A stretch of DNA of 64,000 nt from Motacilla alba alba (Eukaryota; Chordata; Aves; Passeriformes; Motacillidae): the NCBI RefSeq assembly GCF_015832195.1, contig NC_052018.1, positions 59,023,666-59,087,665 on the forward strand, written 5' to 3'. The translations under genes and the position numbers were made by a program. Below, in pieces: positions 50,735 through 63,252 of this stretch (position 1 is its first letter; each line of letters starts with the position of its first letter). The notes under the pieces were generated by a model. The model was not told where the DNA came from. It saw nothing but the letters and a program-made list of their open reading frames with translations, and made no database searches.

Positions 50735-53700
50735 TATTAGAACTGCAGCTACAAAAAACCTGGTTGGAAGGAGTACGTTGACTGAGTTGTGTCAAGTGTC
50801 CAATAGCAGGCAGTAAACCTGAACACACATGGAATTACATCAAATTAAAGCTGTAGAGTAATTTGTTGATCAGTTCTTCCTGGTCCCAACATTTCCTCAG
50901 AAGATCAAAATACCTATTTTATAGGCATTTCAAACCAAATTCTTTCTTAAACCCTTTTTGTTGAGGAAGCCACTACAATAAGTTCTGAGAAACACTACAA
51001 CACACCTTTGCTTTAGAGCAACAGAATTGTGAGTTTATGTAATTTACCTCAGTAAAGCCAATCTGCTTTTCTAGACTTCTTCTAGTTATAATATCTTGAT
51101 CATATTATTGGCAGAGCAAATTGAGGGCACAAATTGAGGGCACAAATTTAGAAATTATGGTCAAACTGTAACAAAGTGTCACACGGACCAACTCCCCACA
51201 TACTTTGGGGACATAATTCCACAGACTTCAGAAAATACTGGCTGAAGTTAAGTATCAATGCCTTGGTTATGTTCTTCCACTCAGAGCAAGTGACTGACTC
51301 ACAGCATTTAGCTTGACAAACAAAATCACGTTTTGCAGTCATGAATAATTAGTGATTAAGCTTTGGTGATACATTTGTTTATCATCTTGATTCAAGGTAT
51401 GGTTTGTGCCTGTAGAGCTTAGCCTGGCATTCGTTCATGTAGTACCTCTCTCACAGATCACTTTTTAAATGTGTACATAGTAATTTGTTCTTTATGCTGT
51501 GTCGAACTTAATTTACATTGTGTTATTTCTGCCCTCTGCTTTGCTACATTGGGAAAAGATTGAGACTAGAAACACAAATATCAATGCAAACTGAGACTAG
51601 AACAAACATTTCTGACATTTTCTCTTACAAGAGAGAGTCTCCTGATCAAAAATCATGATTCATAATGTGTGAATAAATTTAATCCTAAAGAATATTAGAA
51701 CAAAGATTGTTTTGCTTGAGCAGATGTTCATGAGTAGTTTCTCTCTGTTCTCTGTTCACAGAATTTTAGCTAAAACACTACTCTATGAAGGAGAAAATAT
51801 TTTTGTTTTTATGGAACATGTGGTATGTACTTCAAGACATTTTCAAGAGGTAAATTTAAATTTTCTTTGTTTTAATATTTTTTATAAAGTCCATTCTCTC
51901 CTACTTCTTACTCATCACTATTTTAGGGACATACAAATGAAGTTTGAATATTTATGCATTGTTACTCAAAATTAGCTCTTCTCAGTTATTACTTCACAGT
52001 CATAATGAGGCGATAATGTGTCTTTGTATAATTCAAGAACCAGCTGGATGATTCTTGTCCTTCCCACAGTAGCCTGATGTTAATTCAGCCAATGATTTTT
52101 GATGTGAGGAGGGCTGTATTTGATGTTTGTTAATTTATTCTGTGTGATTTGCCTATTACGGCACAGTGACTTTGGATGACTGATACTTGAAAATGAATGT
52201 AGTACATTCTCGTATCATTTGTTCCATCTAAATCATGTCTTACTAAATCCTATTTAAGTGATCATAATGATTTCCCTTTCATTAGACATATATATTCATA
52301 TATATTACCTGCATGATTTTTCACTTTCTCTCCAATTTATGAAGTCTCAAACTATTAAAGACAGCAAAGAGGAAGGTAGGCAAACAAGGTTTCTAAAAAC
52401 TATAATTGTAACTAAAGGAAATAATGAAGTGTACCAGACATAGATGATTTGAAATGCAAAGGGAAAGAAGAGAAATATAATGCTTCCTGACATCAGGGTA
52501 ATTAAGCATATCGTAGCCTGAAGAGATGAAGACTGGAGTTAATAGTATACCATGGCTGTTCCTTCAGCTTTATGTTTTTTCTAGCAGCCTCATTTTACCT
52601 TCTTGCCTCATAGTCAGTGAAGTCCTAATATGTTGATGTATTACTGATGGTGTCTCTGACATGAAGGACTTTTCAGCAGGATGAAAGTGGCATAATCAGT
52701 TAGTTAGTGAGGAGACAAGAAAATAAATTCTTCTTTCTCTTGTCTGATATGTGTGCTTGAGTTGGGTTTAGAGATGGGATTTTTGAAATCTTTGCTCTAT
52801 TACTAAGGAGGCTTTTTTTTTTCCCCAGCCTGTGGTCTGAATTAGTGCTGTGAATTGGTCAGAAGAAGGAAATAAAAGGACACGTCTAAACTGTGAGGTT
52901 TGAAAGAGCATGAAATTCCTGCAGCAATTCTAAAATTTTATTCTTTAGTATTTGTCTGATTTTCTTCATTTATTTCTTTTATTGTTTATCTCATCTCCAC
53001 TTTTTTTTTCAACTTTCAACTTTCTTTTGCAAATGAAGAAGAATGATACAAAGTTTAGGGGGAAAGAATATTAGATCAAAAATATTTTAATTGCTTTTCT
53101 AGTGTTTTATAAAAAAAAAAAATAATGCTTTTCAGTGTTCAGTTAAAAACATATTTTCTCTTTATTCTTCTATGTGACCATTGTACTCCTGAATTTGTGG
53201 ACTCTGCAGTGGTCTTTATCCATGGCTGTCATTTTTTTGTTCCCTGATATCCATTTTCCTGAAATCCTCCTGAAAAGTCTCTTAGCTTTCAGATGATGTG
53301 TGGCAGGTGATTTGGTGGGGTAGGACTGTCAGAAACCTGATAGTGGAATTCTGAATACAAAGTTTAATAGACGTGGAAACACAAAGCTGTCAAGTGCAAT
53401 ATTTTACCAGAATTTGCAATGTCTTATTTTAGTGCAGCAAGATTATCAGGTGTGTATCTTTTCCTTACATTCACTCTTCCATGCAAGACGAGTAAAAGAG
53501 TAAGGTTTTTGAAAGTGGTTCTGAACAGAAGAGGGTATCAGATGTGCAAACTTTTGAAGCAAAATAACCATGGCTGCATCTATTTTACTAAATAAAATAG
53601 AGCCAGGGATCACTCTTTGGCCTTGAAGCCAAGAGGCATAAACTGACCAACACTGAGCCTCCCATGTGTTCTACATATCACCCACCTGTCATTTTTTAGA

Positions 53701-56218
53701 GCAGTTTTGTCAATTTAGAGCTTCTGAAAAAATGTGAATAGCTTGTCATGATTTCTACGATGAACCTGGGACATGAGTTCCATTGATGCTTGGCATGTAG
53801 ATGAATCTGAGTATTAATGGGTATAAATTCTCATATTGGAAGAGTGTGGATAGAGCCTGTTTGGGTTATGTCTTGGTAGTGCAAACCTGTGTAGGGTATT
53901 TGCTCTGACCAAGGCCTGTGCTCCAAGACAGTGGGAGTTGGTCCCAAACTGTGTAGAGAGCTTGAACAATCAGCAAGACAGTGCTTGAGCCTGCTGTCCC
54001 TCCCGTTTTATTCAGCAGTTGTTTTGTAAACTGTAGGACAGTCTAAAAATACTTCCTCCCAAAATCTATGTGAATTTGCTGGGGTAAAAGTTTGACATAT
54101 CTGATAGAACAAAACATAGTGCTAAATGCCTTAGTGATCTGCTGTACAGTCCCAGGAAGAGGTTCTTCACTTAAAAATCCACTTTCCATTCTTCTGGGCC
54201 TGCTCAGCTTTCATCACTTCCTGGCTGTACCAAAATCTAATGATGACTTTGAGGGAATGCTACCTACCTCAGAACTGAGCTCTCAGGTATTGTTTCATTT
54301 GCAGGGACTATTCACTGGGCACTGCCTTTAGATGGAATTTGAATCTTTGCTCATTTGATACTGAGCACTTTATGAATTGTTTTAAATGAAGAGCTGTGGA
54401 CACATAAATTTGAAATAAACATATTTTCATGCCATTTAAATAGTGTTAGTAGCATAATTTTAATATCTTTTGAGAATTTTGTTTATGACTTAAAACAACT
54501 CAGGAAATTTTTATTTGCTTTATAATCTTATGGGATTTATTACAAGATTTATTCAACTCTGTATTCAACTCCCAATGTATTTTTTTACCTAACAGGTTAA
54601 GGTTTTTTCCCCAAATTACCAACCCAGATGCGTTCTTTTTCATCTAAAGGGTTTAATTCTCTTAGCATGACAATTAGGTTGATTAGTTCTAAGTGTAGAC
54701 TGATCCAACCATGCTAATAGAGTTAATTACTTCTGTTACATTAAAATGGTTTGGAGGGATTTGCCTAGGCACTAGCTGTGCCATTTGCCACAGCTGTCTG
54801 TGGGCTGGGAAGTGTTGGACAGTCTGATTAGAACAATGATTAATGTCTAGAAGAACCCTGTCAGACACACAAAAGCCTTTGTATCTCGAGATATTTGGAG
54901 GAAATTACAAAATCTGGCATATTTGTCTTTTAGAAAACAATTGTCTCCAATATGTCCTGAAACAGGTGAACACTCAGCAAGGGATGTCCCAATCTGTTTG
55001 GAAGAAGCTTGCTGAATATCTTAGAGTGGTCAAAAAAGAAAGAAAGGAAATTTAAAGAAATTTCTAAAGAAAATTTAGGATGTGCTAGAGTTAATAATTC
55101 TTTTTCATTTATTCATCCACCTGGGTAAAGAGCAGATTGAGAGAAGAATTGAAAATTTCCATAAAATCATCAGGTATAAACACAAAGGCTGTTCTGTGCA
55201 CTGAAAATCTTGATGGCAGCAAGACTGATACAGTAGCATAAGACTGGAGGGTAACAAAGGCTGAGACTCTCGGAAGAGGCTGCTGGAAATTCTGCCTCTG
55301 ACTTTTGTTGCTTGAGTTCATGATATTCTATGGTTGGAATTCACAGCTGTTCCTTTCTGGGATAAGTCTTTCCAGGAGGAGGCAGCTCCAGATCCAGTGT
55401 AATCCACTGTGGAACCCATGAGGGAACATGCTCTAAACTACCCTTGGGGAAAAAAAATGCACAGAAACCTAAAGGAAACAGTCTGTAATGGCTGAAGACA
55501 CCAACAAACCAAAACTGCCTTGAAATGGTTCAGAAAACAAACCTCTCTTTTGAGTTAACACCATAGATATCCGTAAGAGAGTTCAGGCAGAAAATATTAA
55601 AAGAATAGAAGATTTGGGACAAATAATTGATTTAATGGAGAAAAGAAACTGGGAGGGAAATCTTTGAAGGTGCCTTATTTATGTGTGTGTAGTCTGCAGT
55701 TTCGAGAATTCACACACAAGGGTACACGCAGTATAACAAAAAGGACATTATTTGAAAACATATCTTGGGTGGCTCATAAAATATCAAAATATCAGTCTTA
55801 TTTTTTCCTTGTAATGTTTAAATATATTATAGTTGACCCGTCCAATTTCTAAGCACTGACATCAAAAGCAAAAAAACAAAGCCCCCAGAAAACCAAGTTA
55901 ATATGGATGTCAGGAATAACCATGATGGTCTAGGAAAATACCACAAATAAGTTGGCAAAATAATAGATGTGTAGAAACATAAGAGGTACAGAAAAAGAAT
56001 TACATTACAACAATATTTAGAATCACTCAGTGTGCTTTGTCCTCAAGGAAAAAGAAATGCACTCACAAATGTTATTTCCACATGGGATCTTTAAAGTTAT
56101 CATCCGATCTCCTTCATATTTTAAACGCAACTCCTTGTTTTGTAAATGATATCTCTCTACTTCAAAAAACTGATTCTTTCCAATAATAATTTTCAAAGAA
56201 CCTCTTTTTTTCTTGCTT
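50735..56218. other. Non-coding AT-rich DNA
   Basis: No frame above about 87 codons and none recognisable. The block holds a 13-bp tandem duplication at 51118-51148 and A- or T-runs near 52820 and 53110. I see no named repeat. Confidence 0.5.
51118..51148. repeat. 13-bp tandem duplication
   Basis: AAATTGAGGGCAC occurs twice head to tail and is followed by a further AAATT. Confidence 0.92.
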
Positions 56219-56232
56219 CCCCCCCCCCCCCC
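56219..56232. repeat. Poly(C) run, 14 bases
   Basis: Fourteen uninterrupted C. On the minus strand it is a G-run and is likely length-unstable. Confidence 0.9.
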
Positions 56233-57689
56233 AAAGTTATTCACTTATATCAGGAAAAAGTCAAAAAATACTACAGTTAGTATATAAAACTTGCCTTCTC
56301 ATCCAGGGGATGACCTTTCCAAGTGCTCTCCAACCTGGGAGGAATGTCAAGACTGCTGGATCTTAATTCTCAAAAAGAAAGTGAGAGTGACCAATTTAGT
56401 AGAAATTAACCTGAATGATGATCTTAATTATCAGTGGGGAAAATATTGCAACAATATTCTAAAATATTTTGGTGCAGAAAAGGCTGCTGCTGGAGACTAA
56501 AGGACTGTCTTTTGGGTAGGTGTGCCAGTCCGTAGTCCCGAAAACATCTACAAGGTGATGAGACAGTGCCATCCAAAGGCCACCCAAGGGCGGCCTGTAA
56601 GGCAATGCATTGCCTGAAGAGGACCTGCAGACATGTCTCCTCCTCTAAAGCTCTCAGAGGAAGAACGAGCCTCATTCTGTTTGCTGCAGTGTGTGTCCAG
56701 GGGCAGCACAGCTGCAAGCACAAAGACATCGCCTGGTCTACAAGAACCACTAGGAGCAGTGTGAGGCAGAGGTCTTCTGCAGTTTACTGCCTTCTGAGGT
56801 TAATCCTAGAATGAACCCTGCTGCTTGTCACCTTCAGACGTCTCAATCAGCGCATTGTATGTGTCTCACTTATATTTCCCATTCTTTCAAAATGCTAATG
56901 TGCAATTGTTAAAATTATTGGTGTGAAAATTGCTGCAAAGTGTAGCTTTCAAAGGCTCAAAATTCAGATGACTCAAACTTGGTGCTTTCTTAAGAACCTT
57001 ATTTTCATTGAGGCAACTGCTTATATTATCAGTCTTTCTCAATTTCCTTTTTATGGTGCCTAAATTAAGATTTTTAAAAATATAATATATGAAAAAGAAT
57101 CTCTCTCCTACATATGAAGCTGCCAAGCGATTTTATTCTCCTTTTCTATCACTCTCGTTTATTAATCACACTGAGATTTCTGCTGTACCTGACATGAAAA
57201 TTAGTGTTATTCTGCATCTACTCTGAATTTTATGCAGCACAATTATGTATGTATTTCTTGATGAAATGTTCAAATGGAACCTTCCTCTTCTCCCTTAACT
57301 GCCACTTTTCTCCTTTACTGCTTCCATAAGAGACAGATCCTGTAGTGACTAACTCCCTTTCAATGAAATTTTTAACACCTGTAGATTACTTTAAAACCAA
57401 TGAATGTTAAGTACACAATATCTTGGTTTTTAACGACTAGAATATTAGAGCTTTCTTTTCCCCAGAGTGTCAACTCTAAGGGTGATGTACCACATTAAAA
57501 TAGAAATAACTTAAAATAACAGGCATCATGTATCTAAATTCATGAAAATAGCAGCATTGAAATGTTTAGTGGTTAGGTTAATTCGTCTTCCTTTACTTTC
57601 ATAAAATAGTTTTAATGTCTTTTGTTTTAGGAGGACATTTTTAAATGTGTCTAAAGACAGGTGATAATATAATTATTCTTTCACTTGTC
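56233..57689. other. Non-coding DNA with CpG-bearing patch
   Basis: About 56480-56830 is GC-richer and keeps several CpG dinucleotides, which are rare elsewhere in the window. Frames of 82 codons (plus, 56566-56814) and 108 codons (minus, 56424-56750) overlap there without a recognisable product. The remainder is AT-rich. Confidence 0.5.
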
Positions 57690-58060
57690 TGCGCTGGTTG
57701 TGGCTAGGACAGAGTAAGTTTTCTTCATAGTAGCTGGCATGAGGCTGTGTTTTGGATTTTTGTGCTGAAAACAGTGCTGATTGCACAAGGATATTTTCAT
57801 TATTGCTGAGTAGTGCTTACAACATGAAGGCTTTTTTTGCTTCCCATCCCACCCAAACCAGCGAACAGGCTGGGGGTGCCCAAGAAGCTGGGAAAGGACA
57901 CAGCCAGAACAGCTGACCTCAACTGACCAAAGGGATATCCCACACCATATGGCATCAGCATATAAAGCTGGGAGAAGAAGTGGAGGACATTCAGAGTGAT
58001 GCCATCTATCTTACCAAGTAGCTGCTATGCTGTGGAAAGCAAGTTGCTCAAAAATTGAAG
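57690..58060 (+). mobile_element. Truncated avian LTR, probably ERVL (class III) type
   Basis: Begins TGCGCTGGTTGTGGCT and keeps the block order of a common avian LTR: 'ttttcttcatagtagctggc', 'ctgtgttttggatttttg', 'aacaggctgggggtgccc', 'actgaccaaagggatatccc' and 'catataaagctggga'. The TATA box is at 57959-57966. Sequence after about 58060 no longer follows the family: the R/U5 part and polyadenylation signal are missing, so the LTR is 3'-truncated. No internal retroviral sequence is present. Family assignment is from memory. Confidence 0.8.
57959..57966 (+). promoter_or_regulatory. LTR TATA box
   Basis: CATATAAA in the truncated LTR, at the position expected for the U3 promoter. Probably inactive because the LTR lacks its downstream end. 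Confidence 0.55.
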
Positions 58061-59146
58061 CAATTTGTTGGTGTCAAGTCTCTTTTTTTTTTTTCTGGAA
58101 ATACAAAACTGAGCAAGGATCTAGGTTTGTTGAATGAGAGAGGAGTGAGAGGACAAAAGATATTCAGCGTGCAATAGGTGAAGTGGGTGAAAACAGAAGG
58201 AAGCATCCCTGCTGTCTCGGGGGTGTGTCCTGCCAGTGTTTCGCTTCATTTCATTCCTTACCAGGAAAGTCTTCAGAGATCTGCTCTGACCTAAGGGTCA
58301 CTTGTATGACTCTGGTGGTCTGTGTAGTTATTTGGCTGTGAGAGAGACACGTGCCTAGAAATGTATTTTCTAGCACCAACTAGATACTGCTGGATATCTG
58401 AAGGTGATTTTCGGGGGAAACAGCTGTGCCCACCAGTGTAGAAATGCTTCCCGTGGTGAGATGCTATGGCTTTCTTCTTCTTAATGAAAGCTGCCACCAG
58501 ACCTTAGAATTTCTTATTCGCCCCAGTGACAGCAGTATTGTTTGGAGCCCTGTCATATAGGAATGGGAGAGATAGTAATTACAAAGCCAAGAGAATAGAT
58601 GAAAAGGACTTTTCAGGCTGAGGAATGCCCTTTAAAGCCATTCAAGATTCTCCAACAAAATGAGGCAGACATAAAAAGAGAATTTTACCATATCCTCATT
58701 GGGCTACATTTCCAAAGAGAAGTTGCAGAGACCAGAACTTCAATGTGCTGGACTTTACTTTCTTCATATTACCTGGAGAACTGAGAGGAAAATAGGTAGT
58801 TTGATTTCTTCAAAGACAAGCTGACCAGCACAAACCAATAAAAATTCCCTGTATCTATTTCCATTTGGAGCAAACTAATTGCTGTTATCTTAACCATTTT
58901 CCCTTTAAGCACTTTATAATTTCAATAGCTGTAAATACAATTATAGCAGCATAATATAACATGACCTTATGATTTTTAATAAAATATTATTTAATTATGT
59001 AATCCAATTATTCCATTTGGCTTTTTGAAAATTCCTTAAATTACTCTTAAAAAAACTCTCAACTCTTGAAAAAATAAAATAATTTAAGGAGAAAAAGTCC
59101 TTATTTAAATATGTATAACCATGTCATTATCTATCCCCTGCAGTCT
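58061..59146. other. Non-coding DNA
   Basis: Starts with a T-run (about 58083-58093). A 68-codon minus frame (58291-58497) and a 61-codon plus frame (58599-58784) are not recognisable. No named repeat. Confidence 0.5.
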
Positions 59147-59216
59147 AGAGCCAATAAAACCAAATCAAACTAAACCAAACCCAAAACAAAATAAAACCCC
59201 CAAACAAAAAAAAAGT
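59147..59216. repeat. A/C-rich tract
   Basis: AAACCAAATC/AAACCC-type sequence ending in a run of about nine A. It creates a Lys/Pro/Asn/Gln-rich frame that is an artefact. Confidence 0.85.
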
Positions 59217-60339
59217 GTTTTTACAATAATTTTCACCAAAAGTTATCCTGTATTCTATAGTGCATTTTCAAAATCAGAATCATATTGCCTACCCGTGTTT
59301 CTAAATTCTCTGAAGTACTTCAATTTTATAGGGTAGAGTAAAAATGAAACAACTGCTACTGCTCATTCTGTTTTTCTGTCAGCACCCAGCTGTTCACCAA
59401 CAGCAGGGAATGTGACTTAGGGCGTCTGATTATGACCATGTCATATTTTGCAAACTGAAATATTTTTCATCATAAAAGTAAATAGAGGTAGTAGCTGGAC
59501 CTATGGAGTGAATATTGGTACATGCTGACATGCTTTACCACCTCATCATTTTTCTGTCAATTTTCAAAGACTTCCAGCTATTTCTCGTGTTGGTTTTTAC
59601 TTTTGAGTTTTCAAATCACAGAAACATGGTGATCATAAGGAGACTTTCTGTTTACCCCTAAAGAGAAATTAATGGGCTCTGGAGAAAATTCTCTGGTTTA
59701 AGAGTAAGCTCAAAATTTTGCGCCTAAAAGTTAACCTACCAGCACAGTTTTTCCATCACTTGGAATTTGTCAAGACCTGGATCTCCCATTTATCTTATTT
59801 GCTAGATATTTTTCTCAAAAATAATCTGCAAATGGCAGAAAAAGCACAAATAATAGTTGCTTCAACAAGAAACTTCCATAGGAGGGAATCTTGTTATTAA
59901 AAGAGGAAGTGTCTCTGGAACACCCAAAACCAATCTTTATGCCTTTAGCAGGTGTCCTAAGAACTCAAGAGAGATAGGTAAAGTTCCAGAAGTAAGTGCA
60001 TTCATTGTTTAGTCCGTTCAGTCTGCCTTCACAGACCATATTTTCCAGACTGTGATTTTTTATCTCTCCCATGCTGTCTTCAGTCAGTCTATGCCCTTCC
60101 TGGGAAGGCTTTCCAGAGCTGCTCCAGACTGCATGCTACCCTAGATAAACCCATCCCAATGGAGAGGTTATTTCCCTAAAGACAACAAGAGGTTTTTTGA
60201 AGCATTGCCGAATTTTGCTTGTAGTGAAAGAACATCACCTTTTTAGATTCATCTTGAGTTTCTAATTCATGTTACAAATAGCTCTAATTATGAAGTGGAT
60301 TTGCCCAACTTGTTCTCCAGTTCATGTTGTTGTATGCTT
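59217..60339. other. Non-coding DNA
   Basis: Short frames only. The part from about 60070 may be a further, unrecognisable extension of the CR1 copy to its right. Confidence 0.45.
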
Positions 60340-60500
60340 TGTTACCTAAATGTAGAACTTCACATTTGTCCTTTTTGAATATCCAAAGTTTTTTCAGCCC
60401 ACTTTTGAATTTGCTAAAGTGACTTTGAATTCTGTTAGTGTCTTGGTAGAGCCTTTCTCACAACTTGGTCTCTTTTGCAAATGCAATGAATATTAATTAG
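60340..60500 (-). mobile_element. Old CR1 LINE ORF2 fragment
   Basis: Inverted CR1 coding sequence. 'gtagaacttcacatttgtcc', 'tttttgaatatcc', 'cagcccacttttgaatttgc', 'tgactttgaattctgttag' and 'ttggtctcttttgcaaatgc' follow the reverse of the CR1 ORF2 region just upstream of the FADD-encoding part and fade at about 60500. Frames are broken; it is an old copy. Confidence 0.78.
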
Positions 60501-63129
60501 CTCATCATATAGTCAGTAGGGAAAATGCCTTGATGAAAAAGTCTCTTGATGATAAATATATACAGACCATCAAAAATCAAATTTAACAGAAAATTATTAA
60601 TAACATAGCACAATTCAGTAACTTCTGTACTCCTTTTTCTCTACCCAGTTACCACACCTTAACAGTTCTTCAGCTTGGGCTGAGTTGCTCTCCTTCCCTT
60701 ACAAGAATATAATTTGAAGCACAGTACAATTCATCACGTCCCAAATTTCAACATCTTCAGTGCAGATATTTATTCACTTCATTTTGCCTTCATTGTTGGC
60801 AGAGAGCAGGCATTTTAAATGCACAACTCCTTTGGTCAGTTCTGAATAACTTAAAATGATGTGGGTTGCTCTCCTCTATTTACTCTAAGAAGGAGAATTA
60901 AACTGAATGTGGACCTCTAGACTGTGAATGTCTTTATATAGTAGTATGTATTTTGCCAATAGTCTCACAAGTGTAACCAAAGTCAGATTACATCTATCAC
61001 CTGCCTGATTTACAGAGCATCTAACGAAAATAACTTTTTTGATTAAATTTATTTCATTTACTTAACAACAGAGATCTTCCAAAACCTGTTAAAACAGAAT
61101 TAGGAGACTCAAAACCACTTGTAAAGTCAAAAATTATCTGACGGATGTTTCTGTAAATATTTAGATAACTAAGGGTGTGAACATGTATTCAGGAATCTTA
61201 CATATATGTCTTGTTTCTTAAAAAGAAATAGATTTTAAATTCTAGTTAGCGTGGCATATAAAATTAAATAGAAAAGAATAAAGAAACCAAGTAAAATTTT
61301 CAAACTTAAATATTACTTCTATCATTCAGCAATAGCAATATAGAAAACAAAATCCTGCACAGATATTTGTTTCCCCTATGTTAGTCTCTCCCTTTTGGCC
61401 TATTTGTTTCTGGCTGACAAAACATAGGGAAAAGGGCAGAGGGGAAAAGAGGAGTGAAGGCTTAATTCTTTAGTTATTCCATAACAGTGTTTTTTTCATA
61501 AAAACCAGTATTACCTTTCATGAAATATCTTGTATTTGTACTTCCAGAATAAAATATTTTTTGTTGACTAAGAGAAAACCTTTATATGGTCAAAGTTCTG
61601 TGTTCGCTTTAGCTACACCAATTACTGTTTGAGAAAACTGTGTATTACCCTAGTGATTTGATGGCCTCAATATACAAGGAGGACAAGCGTTCTATATGAA
61701 GTAATATGATCTATTAAGCTCTATAATTTATCTAGTTAAAACTGATAAGATTTCAGGAAGTTTTACTTCTCACAGATTATTGTTATTAATATCATCATCA
61801 ACAGCATCATTATCATCACTATTACTGAAAACATAATAATTAGTTGTTTCCATACAAGCAACAGGTAACCTTCATGTGGTCCTGAAAAATATAGCTCTGA
61901 AAACCATGCAGTCTTCACAAGAGAATGGTGAAGAAAATCTTAAAAGATTCTATAAATCTTTTAAAAAATCTTTACAGTGAATAACACATAATGCATTGTA
62001 CATAAAAAAATGTAGTGATAAATAAGACATTGCACACATATTTTGTGTTATAACTCACTTAGAGAAAACTGTATTTTTTTTAGAGAGAGGAGCACATCTA
62101 AAAAGTGCTATGAAAACATTATGTCCATGAAATAAAACATGCCAAATTATAAATACTCCTAATACAAGAAATACTGAAATATTTCCTTTCTGTTTTAACA
62201 AATTTAATGGATTTTTTGAATCAATTCCTGCAGTCATAGGAAAAGCTGTGACATTTTTTTCAGAGTGCTGTTACTAGAAGCAATTAAGCTGCCCATAAAT
62301 AGACCTCATAGATTTTTTACAGGTTTATGAACATACATTTTCATTGATTTGAATGAGAATCCTACAAATGAACATCATTCAGATGCTTGATTAAAGTAAT
62401 ATTTTTTTATTTTAGTAGACTTTTTGAAATGGTTTGTATTTTTCCTAATCCAACCATTTGTTCCTTTTAGAATATGCATAACAACAAAGAAAAAATTTAA
62501 AAAACCTACATGAAAGGCAGCAAAACAATCAAAGTAAAAATATGGTAAATCACTGAAAATCAGATTTATTGTGTTATGCTCTACGGGTAACGACACTTCT
62601 GTACTGGGGCAAAGCATCCTATCTCTATTCATCACTGAGAATAAAAAAAGGGCATTTAAAAACAGTTTCGTCTACATATCCATTAGTTAGTTAAAACTGG
62701 GGGAGATTAATTCCACCATGGCTTTTCTGTGTCTAAATTCCCCTAAAAGAGGAGAAAATTCTGTTTTTTACTGTCTTAATATGTGTACAGATGAGAAATG
62801 GACGTGTCTCAGCTCAGCACGGCACAATTTTCTTCTGGAAGCAAAGAGGAACTTCAGGGATCCTCAGGGAGCTGAGGGTTCTCACTTAGTTTTCCTGAGG
62901 TAATAATTAGTATCTGCTGGAATTCTCCATCTTTTCTTACTTCTCTGAGCTTTCACTTAGGGAGAAAAGACAGATTCACCTTTCCTATCATTCTCTCCAC
63001 CAACTCTTCTGCTTTCAAAATCCAACTCTTCAGATTTCAGTATGTAATCTGCTGCTTTATACAAATTAAGTAAGATTTTGTTTAAAAAAATCTACAAGAT
63101 CTTTTCCCCATTTCTGTGTCTTTCTGGTC
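60501..63129. other. Non-coding AT-rich DNA
   Basis: Frames up to 86 codons, none recognisable. Contains an ATC-rich run at 61790-61825. No named repeat. Confidence 0.55.
61790..61825. repeat. Degenerate (ATC)n run
   Basis: ATCATCATC, then CATCATTATCATCA with single-base interruptions. Confidence 0.85.
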
Positions 63130-63252
63130 TTGTGGGCTTGGGGTTTTGGGTTTTTTTTGTTTTGTTTAATTGGCTGGGTTTTTTTGGTTTGGTTTGTTTT
63201 AGGGTGGGTTTTTTTGGTTTTGTTTGGTTTTGGTTTTGGGTTTTTTTTGGTA
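63130..63252. repeat. T/G-rich tract with G-runs
   Basis: Alternating T-runs and GG, GGG or GGGG over about 120 bases, the complement of the A/C tracts elsewhere. At least five G-runs of three or more occur, so G-quadruplex formation on the plus strand is possible. The Lys/Pro/Thr-rich minus-strand frame through it (63066-63461) is an artefact. Confidence 0.85.

Noticed and set aside
59121..59336. 71-codon frame with Lys/Pro/Asn/Gln-rich segment
   Set aside because: Low-complexity A/C tract; no domain.
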